From: an uncultured Ulvibacter sp.
GTDB taxonomy: Bacteria; Bacteroidota; Bacteroidia; Flavobacteriales; Flavobacteriaceae
Reading direction: 5' to 3'
Length of the DNA stretch: 64,000 bases
NCBI GenBank assembly: GCA_943789105.1
Contig: CALSSW010000005.1
Span: 437,704-501,703 of the forward strand
This document shows positions 37,471-47,132 of this stretch, one piece after another. Each line of letters begins with the position of its first letter. Within the stretch, counting starts at the first letter, position 1. A program made the position numbers and the translations under genes. Under the pieces are notes generated by a model, which worked only from the letters and a program-made list of their open reading frames with translations, had not been told where the DNA came from and did no database searches.

Positions 37471-40062
37471 CTATTCAATCAATAAACGTTTTACTGTTTT
37501 TCCATATTTAGTTTGGATAACTATCATATATGTTGCGCTCTGCAATATTGACAAATCTATAGTAATTATTTCAAGACTTTCTATTTTGTTTTTAATTACT
37601 AATCTACCATTCAAATCATAAACAGATACTGTCTCTAAATCCAACAGTCTAGGGTTACTTATAAGTACCCTATCAGATGCAGGGTTTGGATACAGCCTTA
37701 GGCCTGCTAATGATAGTTCATTAGTTTGTGTTTCTAACAAATCGTTTACAACTAAAGTGAAACTACACTCATCCTCCAAACCACTTTCGTCTTGAGTAGT
37801 GAGCGTAATGGTATAGGTTCCATTTTCTAGTAAAGCACCTGGATTTGGAATTTGATCTGTGACCGTAACAGGATCAGTACAATTATCTGTGGCAGTTGCT
37901 GCTCCTGCTGCAAAATAATCTGGTAGCGAGTAAGGACCCTCACTAGTCACAGTTTGATCAACAGGGCACGTAAGCTCGGGAGGAGTAGTGTCATTTACAG
38001 AAAGAATAAAACTACAAACTGTTATGTTTACGCCATCACTAGCAGTTAGAGTTATGATTATAGATCCTGTGTCAACCATTGTTCCTGCAATAGGATCTTG
38101 AGTAATACTTGTTACTGCGCAGTTATCTGTAGCAGTAGCCAAACCAGTATAATCTGGAATATTGAACATACAACCATTATCTGCACTGGCGGTTTGATCA
38201 TCAGGGCAGGTAAGCTCTGGTGGGGTTGGGTCAAGACTTATGGTTATATACTCTCTACAAGTAACACCAGAATTAGTACCATCTACCCAATACTCTGTGG
38301 TTTCAGTAGGGGTTACAGAAATAGTCTCTGTGGTTTCTCCCGTAGACCAAACCAACTCACTTAAAGTAGAGTTGAATGGTATATTGTTGGAAAAACCTGT
38401 ACCCAACCTCTGACTTTGAGTATTGTTTGGGCTTACATCTAGCATATCATTATTAAAGTGCCATAAACCAAGGGTATTATTATCACTAATAAACTCATAA
38501 CTCGGGGAGGTGAAGTTTGTGCTGTACCTTGCAGTGTTTGATATTCTGAGCTCATCGATTTTTCCATTTAGCCTAGAAGAACTACCACTTTGCCACGTAT
38601 GTCTGTTTATTACAATATCCTCATTCGAATCTCCAATCTGTCCAGAATAGGGTGCACTCTCAATCAAATTACCATCTATAAAAAGAGAGGCAGTTATGCC
38701 GTCAGAAACACCTGCCACATGAATCCATTGGTTAAATGGAATTTCATACCTATCAGGAATATCACGCCCTAATGTTAATACAGATGAGACTCTCCACTCT
38801 AAAAACTTTTCTGAAGCTCCAGGATTATTTTCTACGTGAAAACCCCATCCAGTATCAAAGTATTCTGTTCCAATAATAAATTCTTCATCGCTAGTTTCTT
38901 GATAGTACCAAAACTCAATTGTAGCCTGAGGTAAATTGTATAGATAAGAAGCGTATGGAATTCTTGTGTAATTTCCATCGGTAAAAGAATGTGAATGAGT
39001 ATTAAAACCAGACAAACCTAGACCCTCAACACTCAAGTCTACAGACTCTCCAACACAAACCTCTGTGGCGCTTGCTGTTATTGTTAAATCTAAAACATAT
39101 AAATTTAAACTACCAACACTATAGCAAACAGGATTGCTTGTTGTGTCGTCTGTTGCACGAACCCAAATAGTAGTTGATTGTGTTTCAAAAGGTGATGCAA
39201 TAGGGCTTGAACCAGAATCTGCATCTGCAAGGCTCAAATGATAGGTTAATGTTACATCTACTAAATTATTTAATATCTCAGCATCCTTAGCTGTTAAATC
39301 AAAAACCCCGCTAGGAACAGTTGAGCTTCCTGTTTCACAAACAACATAATCAGAGATAGGGTTTGTGATAGCTGGTGTGCTCTGGCAAGGTGTAGTAGTT
39401 CCTCCTGAAGTTAAAGTCCAGGCAAAAGATGGGAAGTCTGCACCAATAAGACTAGAGATACCAGTCCAATCTGTTGCATTAGCTCCAAATAAATTATCAG
39501 AGTCAATAAGTAAAGACTCGTTTGCTGGAAAAATACCAGTTTGAGTTGTAAAAGATCCATTCCAGTTCCAACGTCCAGCACCAGCAGAACCACCTACTAC
39601 AGCAGGAGCAAAAGCTACCCAGTAGTCACCAGCTGGTAACGTTATTTGAGACCCGCCGTTTGCAGCAGTTACATTGATTATGAAACCTGATTCAATATTG
39701 TCAACTAAACGTAATTCTAATCCAGCACCTAATTGTATACTAGTTAAGTTAACAAGAGCATTTGCAGTTGTTGGGTTTGCATTAGGTGATCCATTAAGGT
39801 CTTGGTAGATATAAAGATCTGCACCAGTTAATAAATCTCCAATTTCTACAGCTGAAGAATAAAATCCAGGAAAAGTAAAGCTACCTAAGGTAGTATCTTC
39901 TTCAAGTGTGAAAAAATCAGCACAGAATACACCTGCATCATCAGATCCGTTTGTTGTGATAAGGGCAGTTGTGTTATCTGTTAATCTTTCAATAACTATA
40001 TCTTGAGCAAATGCAGTAAGAGCTAATGCAAACGCAGCTAGCGTTAATGTAATTTTTTTCAT
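37471..40062 (-). CDS. Large secreted LamG and HYR-like adhesin with T9SS sorting domain
   Basis: 863 residues. Signal peptide (MKKITLTLAAFALALTAFAQ). Residues about 20-215 form a beta-sandwich of unknown type; about 350-500 is a concanavalin/LamG domain (ATIEFWYYQET..., DELRISNTARY); two HYR-like repeats follow (both beginning PPELTCPxDQT, about 625-700 and 705-780); the end is a T9SS type A sorting domain (LRLYPNPASD... KRLLIE). Such mosaics are cell-surface binding proteins, often for carbohydrate or adhesion; no enzyme motif seen. Intact, in contrast to the genes to its left; flanked by repeat copies C and D. Confidence 0.85.
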   Translation of the reverse strand: MKKITLTLAAFALALTAFAQDIVIERLTDNTTALITTNGSDDAGVFCADFFTLEEDTTLGSFTFPGFYSSAVEIGDLLTGADLYIYQDLNGSPNANPTTANALVNLTSIQLGAGLELRLVDNIESGFIINVTAANGGSQITLPAGDYWVAFAPAVVGGSAGAGRWNWNGSFTTQTGIFPANESLLIDSDNLFGANATDWTGISSLIGADFPSFAWTLTSGGTTTPCQSTPAITNPISDYVVCETGSSTVPSGVFDLTAKDAEILNNLVDVTLTYHLSLADADSGSSPIASPFETQSTTIWVRATDDTTSNPVCYSVGSLNLYVLDLTITASATEVCVGESVDLSVEGLGLSGFNTHSHSFTDGNYTRIPYASYLYNLPQATIEFWYYQETSDEEFIIGTEYFDTGWGFHVENNPGASEKFLEWRVSSVLTLGRDIPDRYEIPFNQWIHVAGVSDGITASLFIDGNLIESAPYSGQIGDSNEDIVINRHTWQSGSSSRLNGKIDELRISNTARYSTNFTSPSYEFISDNNTLGLWHFNNDMLDVSPNNTQSQRLGTGFSNNIPFNSTLSELVWSTGETTETISVTPTETTEYWVDGTNSGVTCREYITISLDPTPPELTCPDDQTASADNGCMFNIPDYTGLATATDNCAVTSITQDPIAGTMVDTGSIIITLTASDGVNITVCSFILSVNDTTPPELTCPVDQTVTSEGPYSLPDYFAAGAATATDNCTDPVTVTDQIPNPGALLENGTYTITLTTQDESGLEDECSFTLVVNDLLETQTNELSLAGLRLYPNPASDRVLISNPRLLDLETVSVYDLNGRLVIKNKIESLEIITIDLSILQSATYMIVIQTKYGKTVKRLLIE

Positions 40063-40157
40063 AATAAAATATTAATTAATATAACTTAAAATAAAATTAA
40101 GTATAAAATATCATATATTTAGTATACTAAATTTTTTATTTTAATTTAAGTTCTTAA

Positions 40158-40250
40158 GAAAGAAATTATCTTCAAGAATAATAAGTTGTTTCCAAGAATA
40201 ATTTTGGAGCCAATAGGAGTGAAGTCGACACTATTTTGGTGAAGATTTGG
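40158..40250 (+). repeat. Intergenic repeat family, copy D1 (double head)
   Basis: AAGAAATTATCTTCAAGAATAA is followed within a few bases by a second head TTGTTTCCAAGAATAATTTTG, then GAGCCAATAGGAGTGAAGTC, GACACTATTTTGG and AAGATTTGGA. Confidence 0.85.
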
Positions 40251-40257
40251 AGGTATT

Positions 40258-40325
40258 AACAAGAAATTATCTTCAAGGATAATTTTGTAGGCCTAAAGAA
40301 TTAAGTCAAGACAATTTGGGACGCT
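40258..40325 (+). repeat. Intergenic repeat family, copy D2 (diverged)
   Basis: AACAAGAAATTATCTTCAAG, GATAATTTTG, GAATTAAGTCAAGACAATTT and GGGACGC: a diverged copy in direct tandem with D1. Confidence 0.65.
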
Positions 40326-40637
40326 TTAAGAGACTATTAAGCTTCATCAATGAAATACTAGACGGTTTATTATTTTAGGTATTCAGGTGCCGTAAAATAA
40401 CTGAACTATTGCAAATAATAAGCTTTTATTCATAACTCTTACTTAATGTTATTGGTGGTGAGTAATTCACTTTAAAATTAAAACATGAAAAAAATAACAA
40501 TTAAATTATTGGCATTACTAGTATTTACATTAGTTTACTCTAGTTGGGGATAGCTCGTTTATATGAGTTCTCATGACAGAGCAGAAATCACGAATTCGAA
40601 TCCAGTATGATCAAAAAAACTCTGAAAGTCATTTTTT
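40326..40637. other. Intergenic remnant region with a truncated signal-peptide ORF
   Basis: About 310 bp without an intact gene. A 22-codon frame at 40485-40553 (+ strand) encodes a signal-peptide-like MKKITIKLLALLVF... that stops after SSWG, probably the stump of a lost secreted-protein gene; it resembles the signal peptide of the LamG/HYR protein. After it a tRNA-like AATTCGAATCC occurs without pairing arms. Confidence 0.45.
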
Positions 40638-41201
40638 TTAGAATGAGAAATTTAGATTAATTACTCCAAGATTTTTGATTCCAGTACTCAAAAACTTGTT
40701 ACTATTATCTTCTGGACTTTGATCGTAGTCATCGATATTTTGAAACATGAAAAACAGTCCAGGCTCCGTTGAAATTGAAAAGTGCTTTCCTATGATAAAA
40801 TCAATTCTAAAAAAACCAATTAATGAGGATTCATAATTTTTTCTTTCTGCTTGGTAACTATCTGAATAATTAAAAGCCAAATCAATACCATAGTAAAATT
40901 TCCATTTTTTTGAACTGGTTTTTAAACTAAAATCGACCCCTGGTTTAATTCCTAAAGTCAACTGATTTTCTTCTTCAAAAAAATATTTTAAACCAAAACG
41001 AATGTGTTTGTTTTCAGAAACCAACCTACGGTACCCAAGGTTATAATCATTTGAATTTGAAGAAAATACTGCTGGGATTAAATCATCTGCATTTAGATAG
41101 ATTTGATTTTTTAGTTCTCTTTCTTGAGCAACCAAATGGTTACTTAGGCTTAAAAGCCCGAGAACAATCCATAAAATTTTACAGGATATATTATTCATCA
41201 T
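40638..41201 (-). CDS. Probable small outer-membrane beta-barrel protein
   Basis: 187 residues. Signal peptide ending in HLVAQ. The mature part alternates polar and hydrophobic residues in short strands (HIRFGLKYFF, LTLGIKPGVDFSL, WKFYYGIDLAFNYS, GLFFMFQ) and ends with Phe (NLNFSF), all features of outer-membrane barrels. No named family. Its start overlaps the end of the upstream lipoprotein gene by 11 bp, so they are an operon. Confidence 0.65.
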   Translation of the reverse strand: MMNNISCKILWIVLGLLSLSNHLVAQERELKNQIYLNADDLIPAVFSSNSNDYNLGYRRLVSENKHIRFGLKYFFEEENQLTLGIKPGVDFSLKTSSKKWKFYYGIDLAFNYSDSYQAERKNYESSLIGFFRIDFIIGKHFSISTEPGLFFMFQNIDDYDQSPEDNSNKFLSTGIKNLGVINLNFSF

Positions 41202-42300
41202 CTAATCTGTCAATGTATCGAGCAAAAATCCCCTCAAGAGTTTGAGTAAATTCTTCACCATCTATTCCGATACCAATGAAATTCTCAACATTAACAGACA
41301 TGCCATCCATAAAATTCATGTGTAATGAATACTCTTCATCTGCATCTTCTTGAAGTACAATTTCTCCCAAAAGAACACCTTCTTCAAAAACGTTTACGTC
41401 TACAAAGTTATTTATTTGAATTACAGTTGGGTCGTCTAATGCAAATAAATACTCTGCATCAATATTAAATTCTAATTTCAAAGAATTAGATGTGAAACTT
41501 CCAGAAATATAATCAATATCTGTGTCTTCTAAGTTCTCATAATCTGTAGACAATAATTTAATTGAAGCTTCAATCTGACTAACACAACCTCCATCATCAC
41601 TGCTTAGAGAATACCCAAAAGAAAATAAATCATCGTTAATTTTATCAATAGAAAATTCATGGGTGAATGGGTTCATATAAATATTAAAATTCAAATCATT
41701 AGGAACTGGAATTTCGCCCGACATTGTATAACTCACGTTTTCTATATTAAGAGCTAGCATGTTTTGGTCATTATGAGACATTATTAGATTTAAGCTGGTA
41801 GGGATGTATATTGGATCTTCAATATCTAAAAGCACTTCTGTGACCCCTGATAAAGAGATAGAAGTGTCATTTGAATTGGAATCAGTAAACATTGGGAATT
41901 CCATTTTTATTATTGAATTTGATTCTTCTGTAGTCCAAGTTTCTAATTGGCTATTGTAGGTATATGTACCAAAATAATTTTGAATATTGAAAGGCTCATT
42001 TGGATAGTCCAAATCAATTAATGGTTGATAGTTTGGAATATTCTCTATTGCCTCAATCATAATTTCATGAAAATCTGTTGTATCTGCATCAACATTGTCA
42101 TAAAGATTTATTAATAAATTTGAAAAATCTCCTGTCTCAAGAACTTGAAGACAATCCATAAACATCTCTACACTTCTTTCGACTTGTTCTTGATCTTCTT
42201 CAGCAGTGTTTTGAGAAACGGGAGTTGTTGTATCCTCTACTGGGTCATCACTACACGAGAACAATGAAAACATCATAAACGTAAAAAAAAGGTTCTTCAT
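41191..42300 (-). CDS. Acidic lipoprotein of unknown function
   Basis: 369 residues. Lipoprotein signal with lipobox SLFSC (Cys at 16) followed by SDD and a Thr-rich linker. The mature part is very acidic, beta-rich, and shows no motif I recognise. Likely surface lipoprotein, cotranscribed with the barrel protein that follows, which suggests the two act together at the outer membrane. No other clue to function. Confidence 0.7.
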   Translation of the reverse strand: MKNLFFTFMMFSLFSCSDDPVEDTTTPVSQNTAEEDQEQVERSVEMFMDCLQVLETGDFSNLLINLYDNVDADTTDFHEIMIEAIENIPNYQPLIDLDYPNEPFNIQNYFGTYTYNSQLETWTTEESNSIIKMEFPMFTDSNSNDTSISLSGVTEVLLDIEDPIYIPTSLNLIMSHNDQNMLALNIENVSYTMSGEIPVPNDLNFNIYMNPFTHEFSIDKINDDLFSFGYSLSSDDGGCVSQIEASIKLLSTDYENLEDTDIDYISGSFTSNSLKLEFNIDAEYLFALDDPTVIQINNFVDVNVFEEGVLLGEIVLQEDADEEYSLHMNFMDGMSVNVENFIGIGIDGEEFTQTLEGIFARYIDRLDDE

Positions 42301-42423
42301 AATTATGTTGGATTAAAATTGTGGTCAAATATACAATTTATTTTATTTTTCTTTAAAATATTTTAAATGCGTTTGTAGGACTTGAGCAAATATAATTGCA
42401 ATGATCTTGCAGCCCTGGTGTCT

Positions 42424-42481
42424 AAAAACTTAAAAAAAATCCAATCAAGCGAAAATGCTTGTTGGATTTTTTTAAGTTTTT
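42424..42481 (-). terminator. Very long hairpin terminator of the leftward cluster
   Basis: A stem of about 25 pairs (AAAAACTTAAAAAAA, TCCAA and CAAGC with their complements, two single-base bulges) closes the loop GAAAAT. It reads as a terminator on both strands and sits downstream of the cluster that ends near 42.8 kb. Confidence 0.75.
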
Positions 42482-42505
42482 ACCCACAATGCAATTGTGA
42501 GTGTC

Positions 42506-42556
42506 GTGGAGAATAGGGGAGTTAGGTCACACTATTTCAGATGAAGGTTTGGATGT
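42506..42556 (+). repeat. Intergenic repeat family, copy E1 (tail part)
   Basis: GTGGAGAATAGGGGAGTTAG, GTCACACTATTTCAG and GAAGGTTTGGATGT: the tail of the repeat without a clear palindromic head. Confidence 0.65.
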
Positions 42557-42561
42557 AATAA

Positions 42562-42656
42562 CAAGAAATTATCTTCAAGAATAAAATATTATTTCCAAGA
42601 ATAATATTTGGAACCAAAGGGTGTTACCTCACACTATTTTGGGGAAGTTTTAGTTA
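42562..42656 (+). repeat. Intergenic repeat family, copy E2 (double head)
   Basis: AAGAAATTATCTTCAAGAATAA, then TTATTTCCAAGAATAA, TATTTGGAACCAAAGGGTG, CTCACACTATTTTGGGGAAG. Same double-head layout as copy D1. Confidence 0.85.
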
Positions 42657-42766
42657 TTATAACCAATAATTAAAAAGAACTTAGAAAGTGAGTAGGTATA
42701 TTTTTTGAATATTTAACGAGTCTTATTCAAGGTTTACTATGGGTTTGTCGGTGATTGATGCCATAA

Positions 42767-43045
42767 TTATTTCTTTAGTACTATATCAGCATTACCAATT
42801 ACATCATTTAAACTTTCGCCAAATTCTTTTTGAGCTCTTTCCATGTTCTTCTCAAATTCTTTTTGTAATTTTTGTAATTTATCCATAGCTCTTTTAAGTT
42901 TACTTTGATCACTTGATTTAAACTTATATTCATGTCCTTTACTTGATTTTAAAGAACTTTTTCTTGCTAAATCTTCATAAGTAGTTTTAATGGCTCTTCC
43001 TCCTCCTGGACAGGGTATTTCTGTTTTTTCATTTTTTAAATTCAT
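42767..43045 (-). CDS. Small charged protein, last gene of the channel-nuclease cluster
   Basis: 92 residues. Begins with a IPCPGGGRAIKTTYEDL segment that recalls a zinc-ribbon start but has only one Cys, followed by a basic stretch and an amphipathic coiled-coil (KLKRAMDKLQKLQKEFEKNM). No signal peptide. No family recognised. It is 103 bp downstream of the 188-residue membrane protein gene, on the same strand, and before the long terminator. Confidence 0.6.
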   Translation of the reverse strand: MNLKNEKTEIPCPGGGRAIKTTYEDLARKSSLKSSKGHEYKFKSSDQSKLKRAMDKLQKLQKEFEKNMERAQKEFGESLNDVIGNADIVLKK

Positions 43046-43148
43046 ACTATTTAGTTTTACAATTATTAATTATTTTCATTTTTTCATCTTAATCAAAAAA
43101 TACTCCAAAAAATTATTATTTCAGCTTACATACTGTAGCCACACTATT

Positions 43149-43715
43149 TTAGAAATGTCCAAGCAAGTAATTTATATATATTAAAACACCGAAAGATATA
43201 ATTGCGAATACAATAATTCCGTATTTTTCAAAAAAACGTTTTCGTTTTAGTGTGCGTATTTCTTTTTCAAGATATTTTGTTTCGAATAAAGCCCCATTTA
43301 CATTGAACATTATTTTGCATTGCTCTAATTTATTCAGGCATACATCACTTAAATCATTTAAGTACTCTTTTTCATCATCGTGATCCCAACCGGAACCATA
43401 AATGTTAGACAACATAAAATTAGCAAATGTGAATAAATCGTCTCTATTTTCTGGTAAAGGCATTGCTATAATTTCATTTTTCATTTTTTGGGAGTTCCTA
43501 TTTTGAGCAAATACATGTTTTAACCTTTCAATTTCAAGTTGATTGTCTACTTTTTTTTCTTCAATTTCTTTTTCAATTTTCAATGCTTGTTTGGCCATAC
43601 TGGTACCTGAATTAGAAAATCTATAAGGCGTAGACCAGTTATCCCCAAAGAGTTTGTTACTTGCCCATTTTCCTGTATTTTTACCTAATTCTCTGAAAAG
43701 ACTTTTTTTAAACAT
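43149..43715 (-). CDS. C-terminally membrane-anchored protein of unknown function
   Basis: 188 residues. N-terminal GKNTGKWASNKLFGDNWSTP motif, a central coiled coil (about 45-80), an acidic patch (WDHDDEKEYL), and a single C-terminal transmembrane helix (about 165-184, IIVFAIISFGVLIYINYLL), so a tail-anchored topology with the bulk in the cytosol. No family recognised. It lies 25 bp downstream of the ion-channel gene, so a partner role at the same membrane is plausible. Confidence 0.6.
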   Translation of the reverse strand: MFKKSLFRELGKNTGKWASNKLFGDNWSTPYRFSNSGTSMAKQALKIEKEIEEKKVDNQLEIERLKHVFAQNRNSQKMKNEIIAMPLPENRDDLFTFANFMLSNIYGSGWDHDDEKEYLNDLSDVCLNKLEQCKIMFNVNGALFETKYLEKEIRTLKRKRFFEKYGIIVFAIISFGVLIYINYLLGHF

Positions 43716-43740
43716 TTGTTTTATTTTAGTAATTTTTTAT

Positions 43741-45578
43741 TCATGATATATAAACAATTTCAAGAGATAAATCTATTATTATCTCTTTTGATTTTGGTGG
43801 ATTAAGATGTAACTTATCTTGTAAAATATACCCAATAAATATTTGATTTTTTTCCAGAGCCAATAAAATTAAATCTATAACTTTTATTGATTTAATGTCT
43901 TTAGTGTCCAAATATTTAAATATTGTGGACATATTAATTTTTAAACCCTTAAAGCTAAATAACTCTTCGAAAACAGTCCATAACTTTGGATTATCGGCCA
44001 GTTGACTTATCATTAATGCAGACAGGGTGTCACTCACAATTAATTCATTATACTTATTTTTTGGGATTAATTCTTCTTTTGTACCATCATTAAGTTGAAT
44101 AATAATTCTTGTGGGTTTATTATTTTTTTGTCTGTCTAAAATAGATCTAACATAAAAATTTAATAATAATGAGTTTGTATCAGATACCTCTTGAGATGTA
44201 ACGTCATCATACCCCACAATTAAAATTACATCAAATATATTATTGATGAGGATTTTTTCAATATCCTTATTTTGTTCATGATTCAGTATGGTTGTGTTGT
44301 GATTTATTTTATATTGATTTGATAATTTTGGAGCTTTATGAACTAGTTCCTCTTATACGCAAAATGAATTTCTGAATCCTCTGATAGAAATGGTATGGTT
44401 CTTTCAATTATTTGCTGTCCTAATTTGGACCATCCTAAAATACAAATTGACAACCTATCTTTTTCTAGTTCTGTATCTAAAGATATTTTAAGCTCATTCA
44501 ATTTTTTATCTACGATGAGATATTCATTTAACGCTATATCGACATCATCATCTTCAGCTATAACTACTAATAAATCATCTTTTAAAATAATGTATTCTTT
44601 ATCTGGGTTAAGAATTACTTTTCCATTTTTTTCTTTAATACCTATTAAAGTAACCTCGGATAACAATAGCATTGCTTGCTTGAATGATTTACCTATTAGT
44701 TTGTTTACTGGTAAAAAATAAATTTCATCTCCATCATAATCTAAAAAGTCCATAACAACTGCAGAGATGTGTTTATTTCTTATTGATTGGGATGTCACAT
44801 TTGAAATAATTTTATTTTTGTGAATAGGATACACCTGATTTGCCATTATTTCTGTTAGTACAGGGATATTATAATCTTCTTTCATTTGAACAATAAGCGG
44901 AATGTTTTGCTGTTCTAAATTAATTTTAGAAGCGAGTATAGTGGTTTCAATATTAAATTTAGGTATTATAGAATCATCCAATATTATGACTGATTTAGAC
45001 TTTACCATGTTAGTTCTTGCCAAATCCTGTGCGCTGTAAATGTTTCCAGACCGAGTTATAATTCTTAATCCTTTTTGATTTGGGAATTCAAGATTGATTT
45101 TAGCATTCATTTCTATGTTATCCATCCCATTAAAACAAAGTATAGTTGGTTTAGATTGATTTTCATTTGCAATTTTAATTTCTTGAAACACCTTAAAAAT
45201 AGATGAATTCCAACCTACGATAACATAATGATTTGTATCAATTACCCTTGATAAACCTTTTTTTAAATCATTAATAAAATTAGAAATTTTGGCAGCAAGA
45301 AAAGCTATGATTGTTCCTGAAAATGCAATACTAAAAACCCAATAAAGTAAATTGACTATTTGTTTTCCACTACTAGCCTCAGAATTTTTAATTTCTAAAA
45401 GTTGTAATAGGCGGTTCCACCACAGATTGAATAATGAACCTTCTTCTAAAAGTCCAAAACTCATTTCTATAAGTAAGATAATAACTGCAAATACAGCACC
45501 CATTAATATTAAAAAATAAATAAAATTAGATTTTCTAGAAATGAAATTTTCAAAGTAATATTTTATGTACGATACCAT
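43741..45578 (-). pseudogene. CASTOR/POLLUX-type ion channel gene, split by one frameshift
   Basis: The first 411 codons give two transmembrane helices (about 18-40 and 72-95), then KKGLSRVIDTNHYVIVGWNS, an RCK-like Rossmann domain with ITRSGNIYSAQDLARTNM and SVIILDDS, all characteristic of the CASTOR/POLLUX/DMI1-related bacterial channels. The frame ends in a second RCK-type start (ILGWSKLGQQIIERTIPFL). The frame one base away then continues from codon ELVHKAP near 44345 through VILIVGYDDVTSQEVSDTNSL to the stop at 43741, giving the expected total of about 610 residues. Only one base is out of frame. Plant relatives conduct cations across the nuclear envelope; bacterial function is unknown. 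Could be a true pseudogene, phase variation or an assembly error. Confidence 0.8.
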
Positions 45579-45669
45579 TATTTTATGTTGAATTTATGTC
45601 TTAAGGTCTTCTACAATATTTTGATTTTAGATATTTAAAAAAGTTTTCCACTTAAAAAGTTGTGATCAA

Positions 45670-46326
45670 TTAAAAAAGTTTTTTAAAGAACCCTTTGTTA
45701 TTGTATTTTTCTATTTGCTCTTCATATTTAGCATTCAAGTCAGTATATTTATTTGTCAATATTGTGTTTTTAGAACATCTAAGTTCCAAAATCATTAAGT
45801 ATTGTTTTGCTAATTCTCTTATTTCTTTATTATCTAGTTGTTTTAATTCCCCACTGTCAGACATATTATCAATTACATCATCAATTACACCACCTACAAC
45901 AGGAACAAACTTTAAAGCACCACCAATACCAGTTTTAGCAATTTTAGAGACAATATTTCCTGTTACATCTAATGCTCCATCTAATTTTTTCATGAACTTT
46001 GATTCATCTGCTATTAATTTTGGAAATTCTAATACTCTTATTTCAATATTATTTTCAGAACAACGATTTACCCATATTGTGGTGCGCATTATCAGTTCAG
46101 CGTCTTCAATAGCATAACCATCTGGATTTATTTCTACTGATTTTTCATTTTTAATTCCATTATCATAGTCAGAAATCATTCCTTCCAATACCATCTCAGC
46201 TTCAATTTCATCTATACCTAGATTATTCGCTTTCTTTAATATGAGTTCTCTCTCTTTTTCTGTTATTTTGCCATCTTTTAAAGCAAGTGTGATTAGTCTT
46301 TTAAAGTTTTTCATAATATTAGTCAT
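45670..46326 (-). CDS. TerB-like protein with a glycine-rich amphipathic segment
   Basis: 218 residues. The first 50 residues (LITLALKDGKITEKERELILKKANNLGID) follow the TerB/EF-hand-like tellurite-resistance helical pattern. A later segment (about 120-155, NIVSKIAKTGIGGALKFVPV) is glycine-rich and hydrophobic and could insert in or lie on a membrane. The C-terminus is a coiled coil. TerB-type domains occur in chemical-stress and phage-defence-like Ter systems. Five bases separate it from the DUF481 barrel gene upstream, and the channel gene follows. Confidence 0.6.
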   Translation of the reverse strand: MTNIMKNFKRLITLALKDGKITEKERELILKKANNLGIDEIEAEMVLEGMISDYDNGIKNEKSVEINPDGYAIEDAELIMRTTIWVNRCSENNIEIRVLEFPKLIADESKFMKKLDGALDVTGNIVSKIAKTGIGGALKFVPVVGGVIDDVIDNMSDSGELKQLDNKEIRELAKQYLMILELRCSKNTILTNKYTDLNAKYEEQIEKYNNKGFFKKLF

Positions 46327-46331
46327 TAAGG

Positions 46332-47099
46332 CTATAAATTAAATTCTATTCCAACATTCATGCTATTATCTGTTCTAAAAACATCAATGTATGGAGTGGA
46401 GTGAAAACGATGAGTCCAATCTAAAAATATATTAAATTTATCTAATGTATAATATATTCTAGGTTCCAAAAATAGACGATAGTCCTTTGTATTTGATGTG
46501 TTAATTTGATAGTAAAGTGATAAATTAATAAATAATTTTTCTGAAAATTTATGCTTTAAAAAGGTACTTAAACTATATCGCCAATTGTATACTTGACTTT
46601 CTGTGCTTAAATTATTGTCATACAATTCGTCTTCAAAAAATAAACCCGCAGAGAGATCCCAAAAGTTATCGTTTCTTTGAATTATTCTTTGACGGTACCC
46701 CCCTCCAGATGTATAGCGATGATTCATACGGAGTGACTTAATATTTTGAGCCTGTATAAATGCAAAAAATGAATTTTTATTTATCCTATAATTATATCTC
46801 AATTGGCCCGTGTAATCAGAAGATATTTCTGTTCCACTTTCTTTTATATAATCATAATTTAAAAGCAATCGGAAAAGATGCTTGTTTACGGACTTAGAAA
46901 ATTGCTGTGCTGTACTAAATTGTATTAAATCGATATTACCAAAATTAAGATCCCCCTGAAAATTTAAGGCATAGGAGAGTTTACCTTGGTCATCTATCAT
47001 CATATTCTCTGTATTTATGATGGTTTGAGCTAAAGCAAATGGACCAAATAAGAGAAGTAATAAAAGAAAATTATAAATTTTTGCCCTACTATGTTTCAT
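46332..47099 (-). CDS. DUF481-type outer-membrane beta-barrel protein
   Basis: 255 residues. Signal peptide (LLLLLLFGPFALAQ). The mature protein is a series of amphipathic strands (LSYALNFQGDLNFGNIDL, LRYNYRINKNSFFAFIQAQ, YSLSTFLKHKFSEKLFINLS) ending GIEFNL, matching DUF481/YdiY-like barrels. The only exported outer-membrane member of the cluster; 33 bp downstream of the DUF2779 gene and 5 bp upstream of the TerB-like gene. Confidence 0.7.
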   Translation of the reverse strand: MKHSRAKIYNFLLLLLLFGPFALAQTIINTENMMIDDQGKLSYALNFQGDLNFGNIDLIQFSTAQQFSKSVNKHLFRLLLNYDYIKESGTEISSDYTGQLRYNYRINKNSFFAFIQAQNIKSLRMNHRYTSGGGYRQRIIQRNDNFWDLSAGLFFEDELYDNNLSTESQVYNWRYSLSTFLKHKFSEKLFINLSLYYQINTSNTKDYRLFLEPRIYYTLDKFNIFLDWTHRFHSTPYIDVFRTDNSMNVGIEFNL

Positions 47100-47132
47100 G
47101 AAATATTAAATAGTTTAAATAATAAAAAAAAT

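Noticed and set aside
40545..40620. tRNA-like text (GGGGATAGCTC... AATTCGAATCC)
   Set aside because: The T-arm flanks do not pair, no acceptor stem closes, and no anticodon arm is visible. At best a degraded relic; not called.
43126..43155. Further repeat copy (GTAGCCACACTATTTTAG)
   Set aside because: Only about 14 bases match the tail, and they overlap the end of a coding region; too short to call.
44335..44360. Programmed ribosomal frameshift in the channel gene
   Set aside because: No slippery heptamer or clear downstream pseudoknot at the break, and the family is normally one continuous frame.
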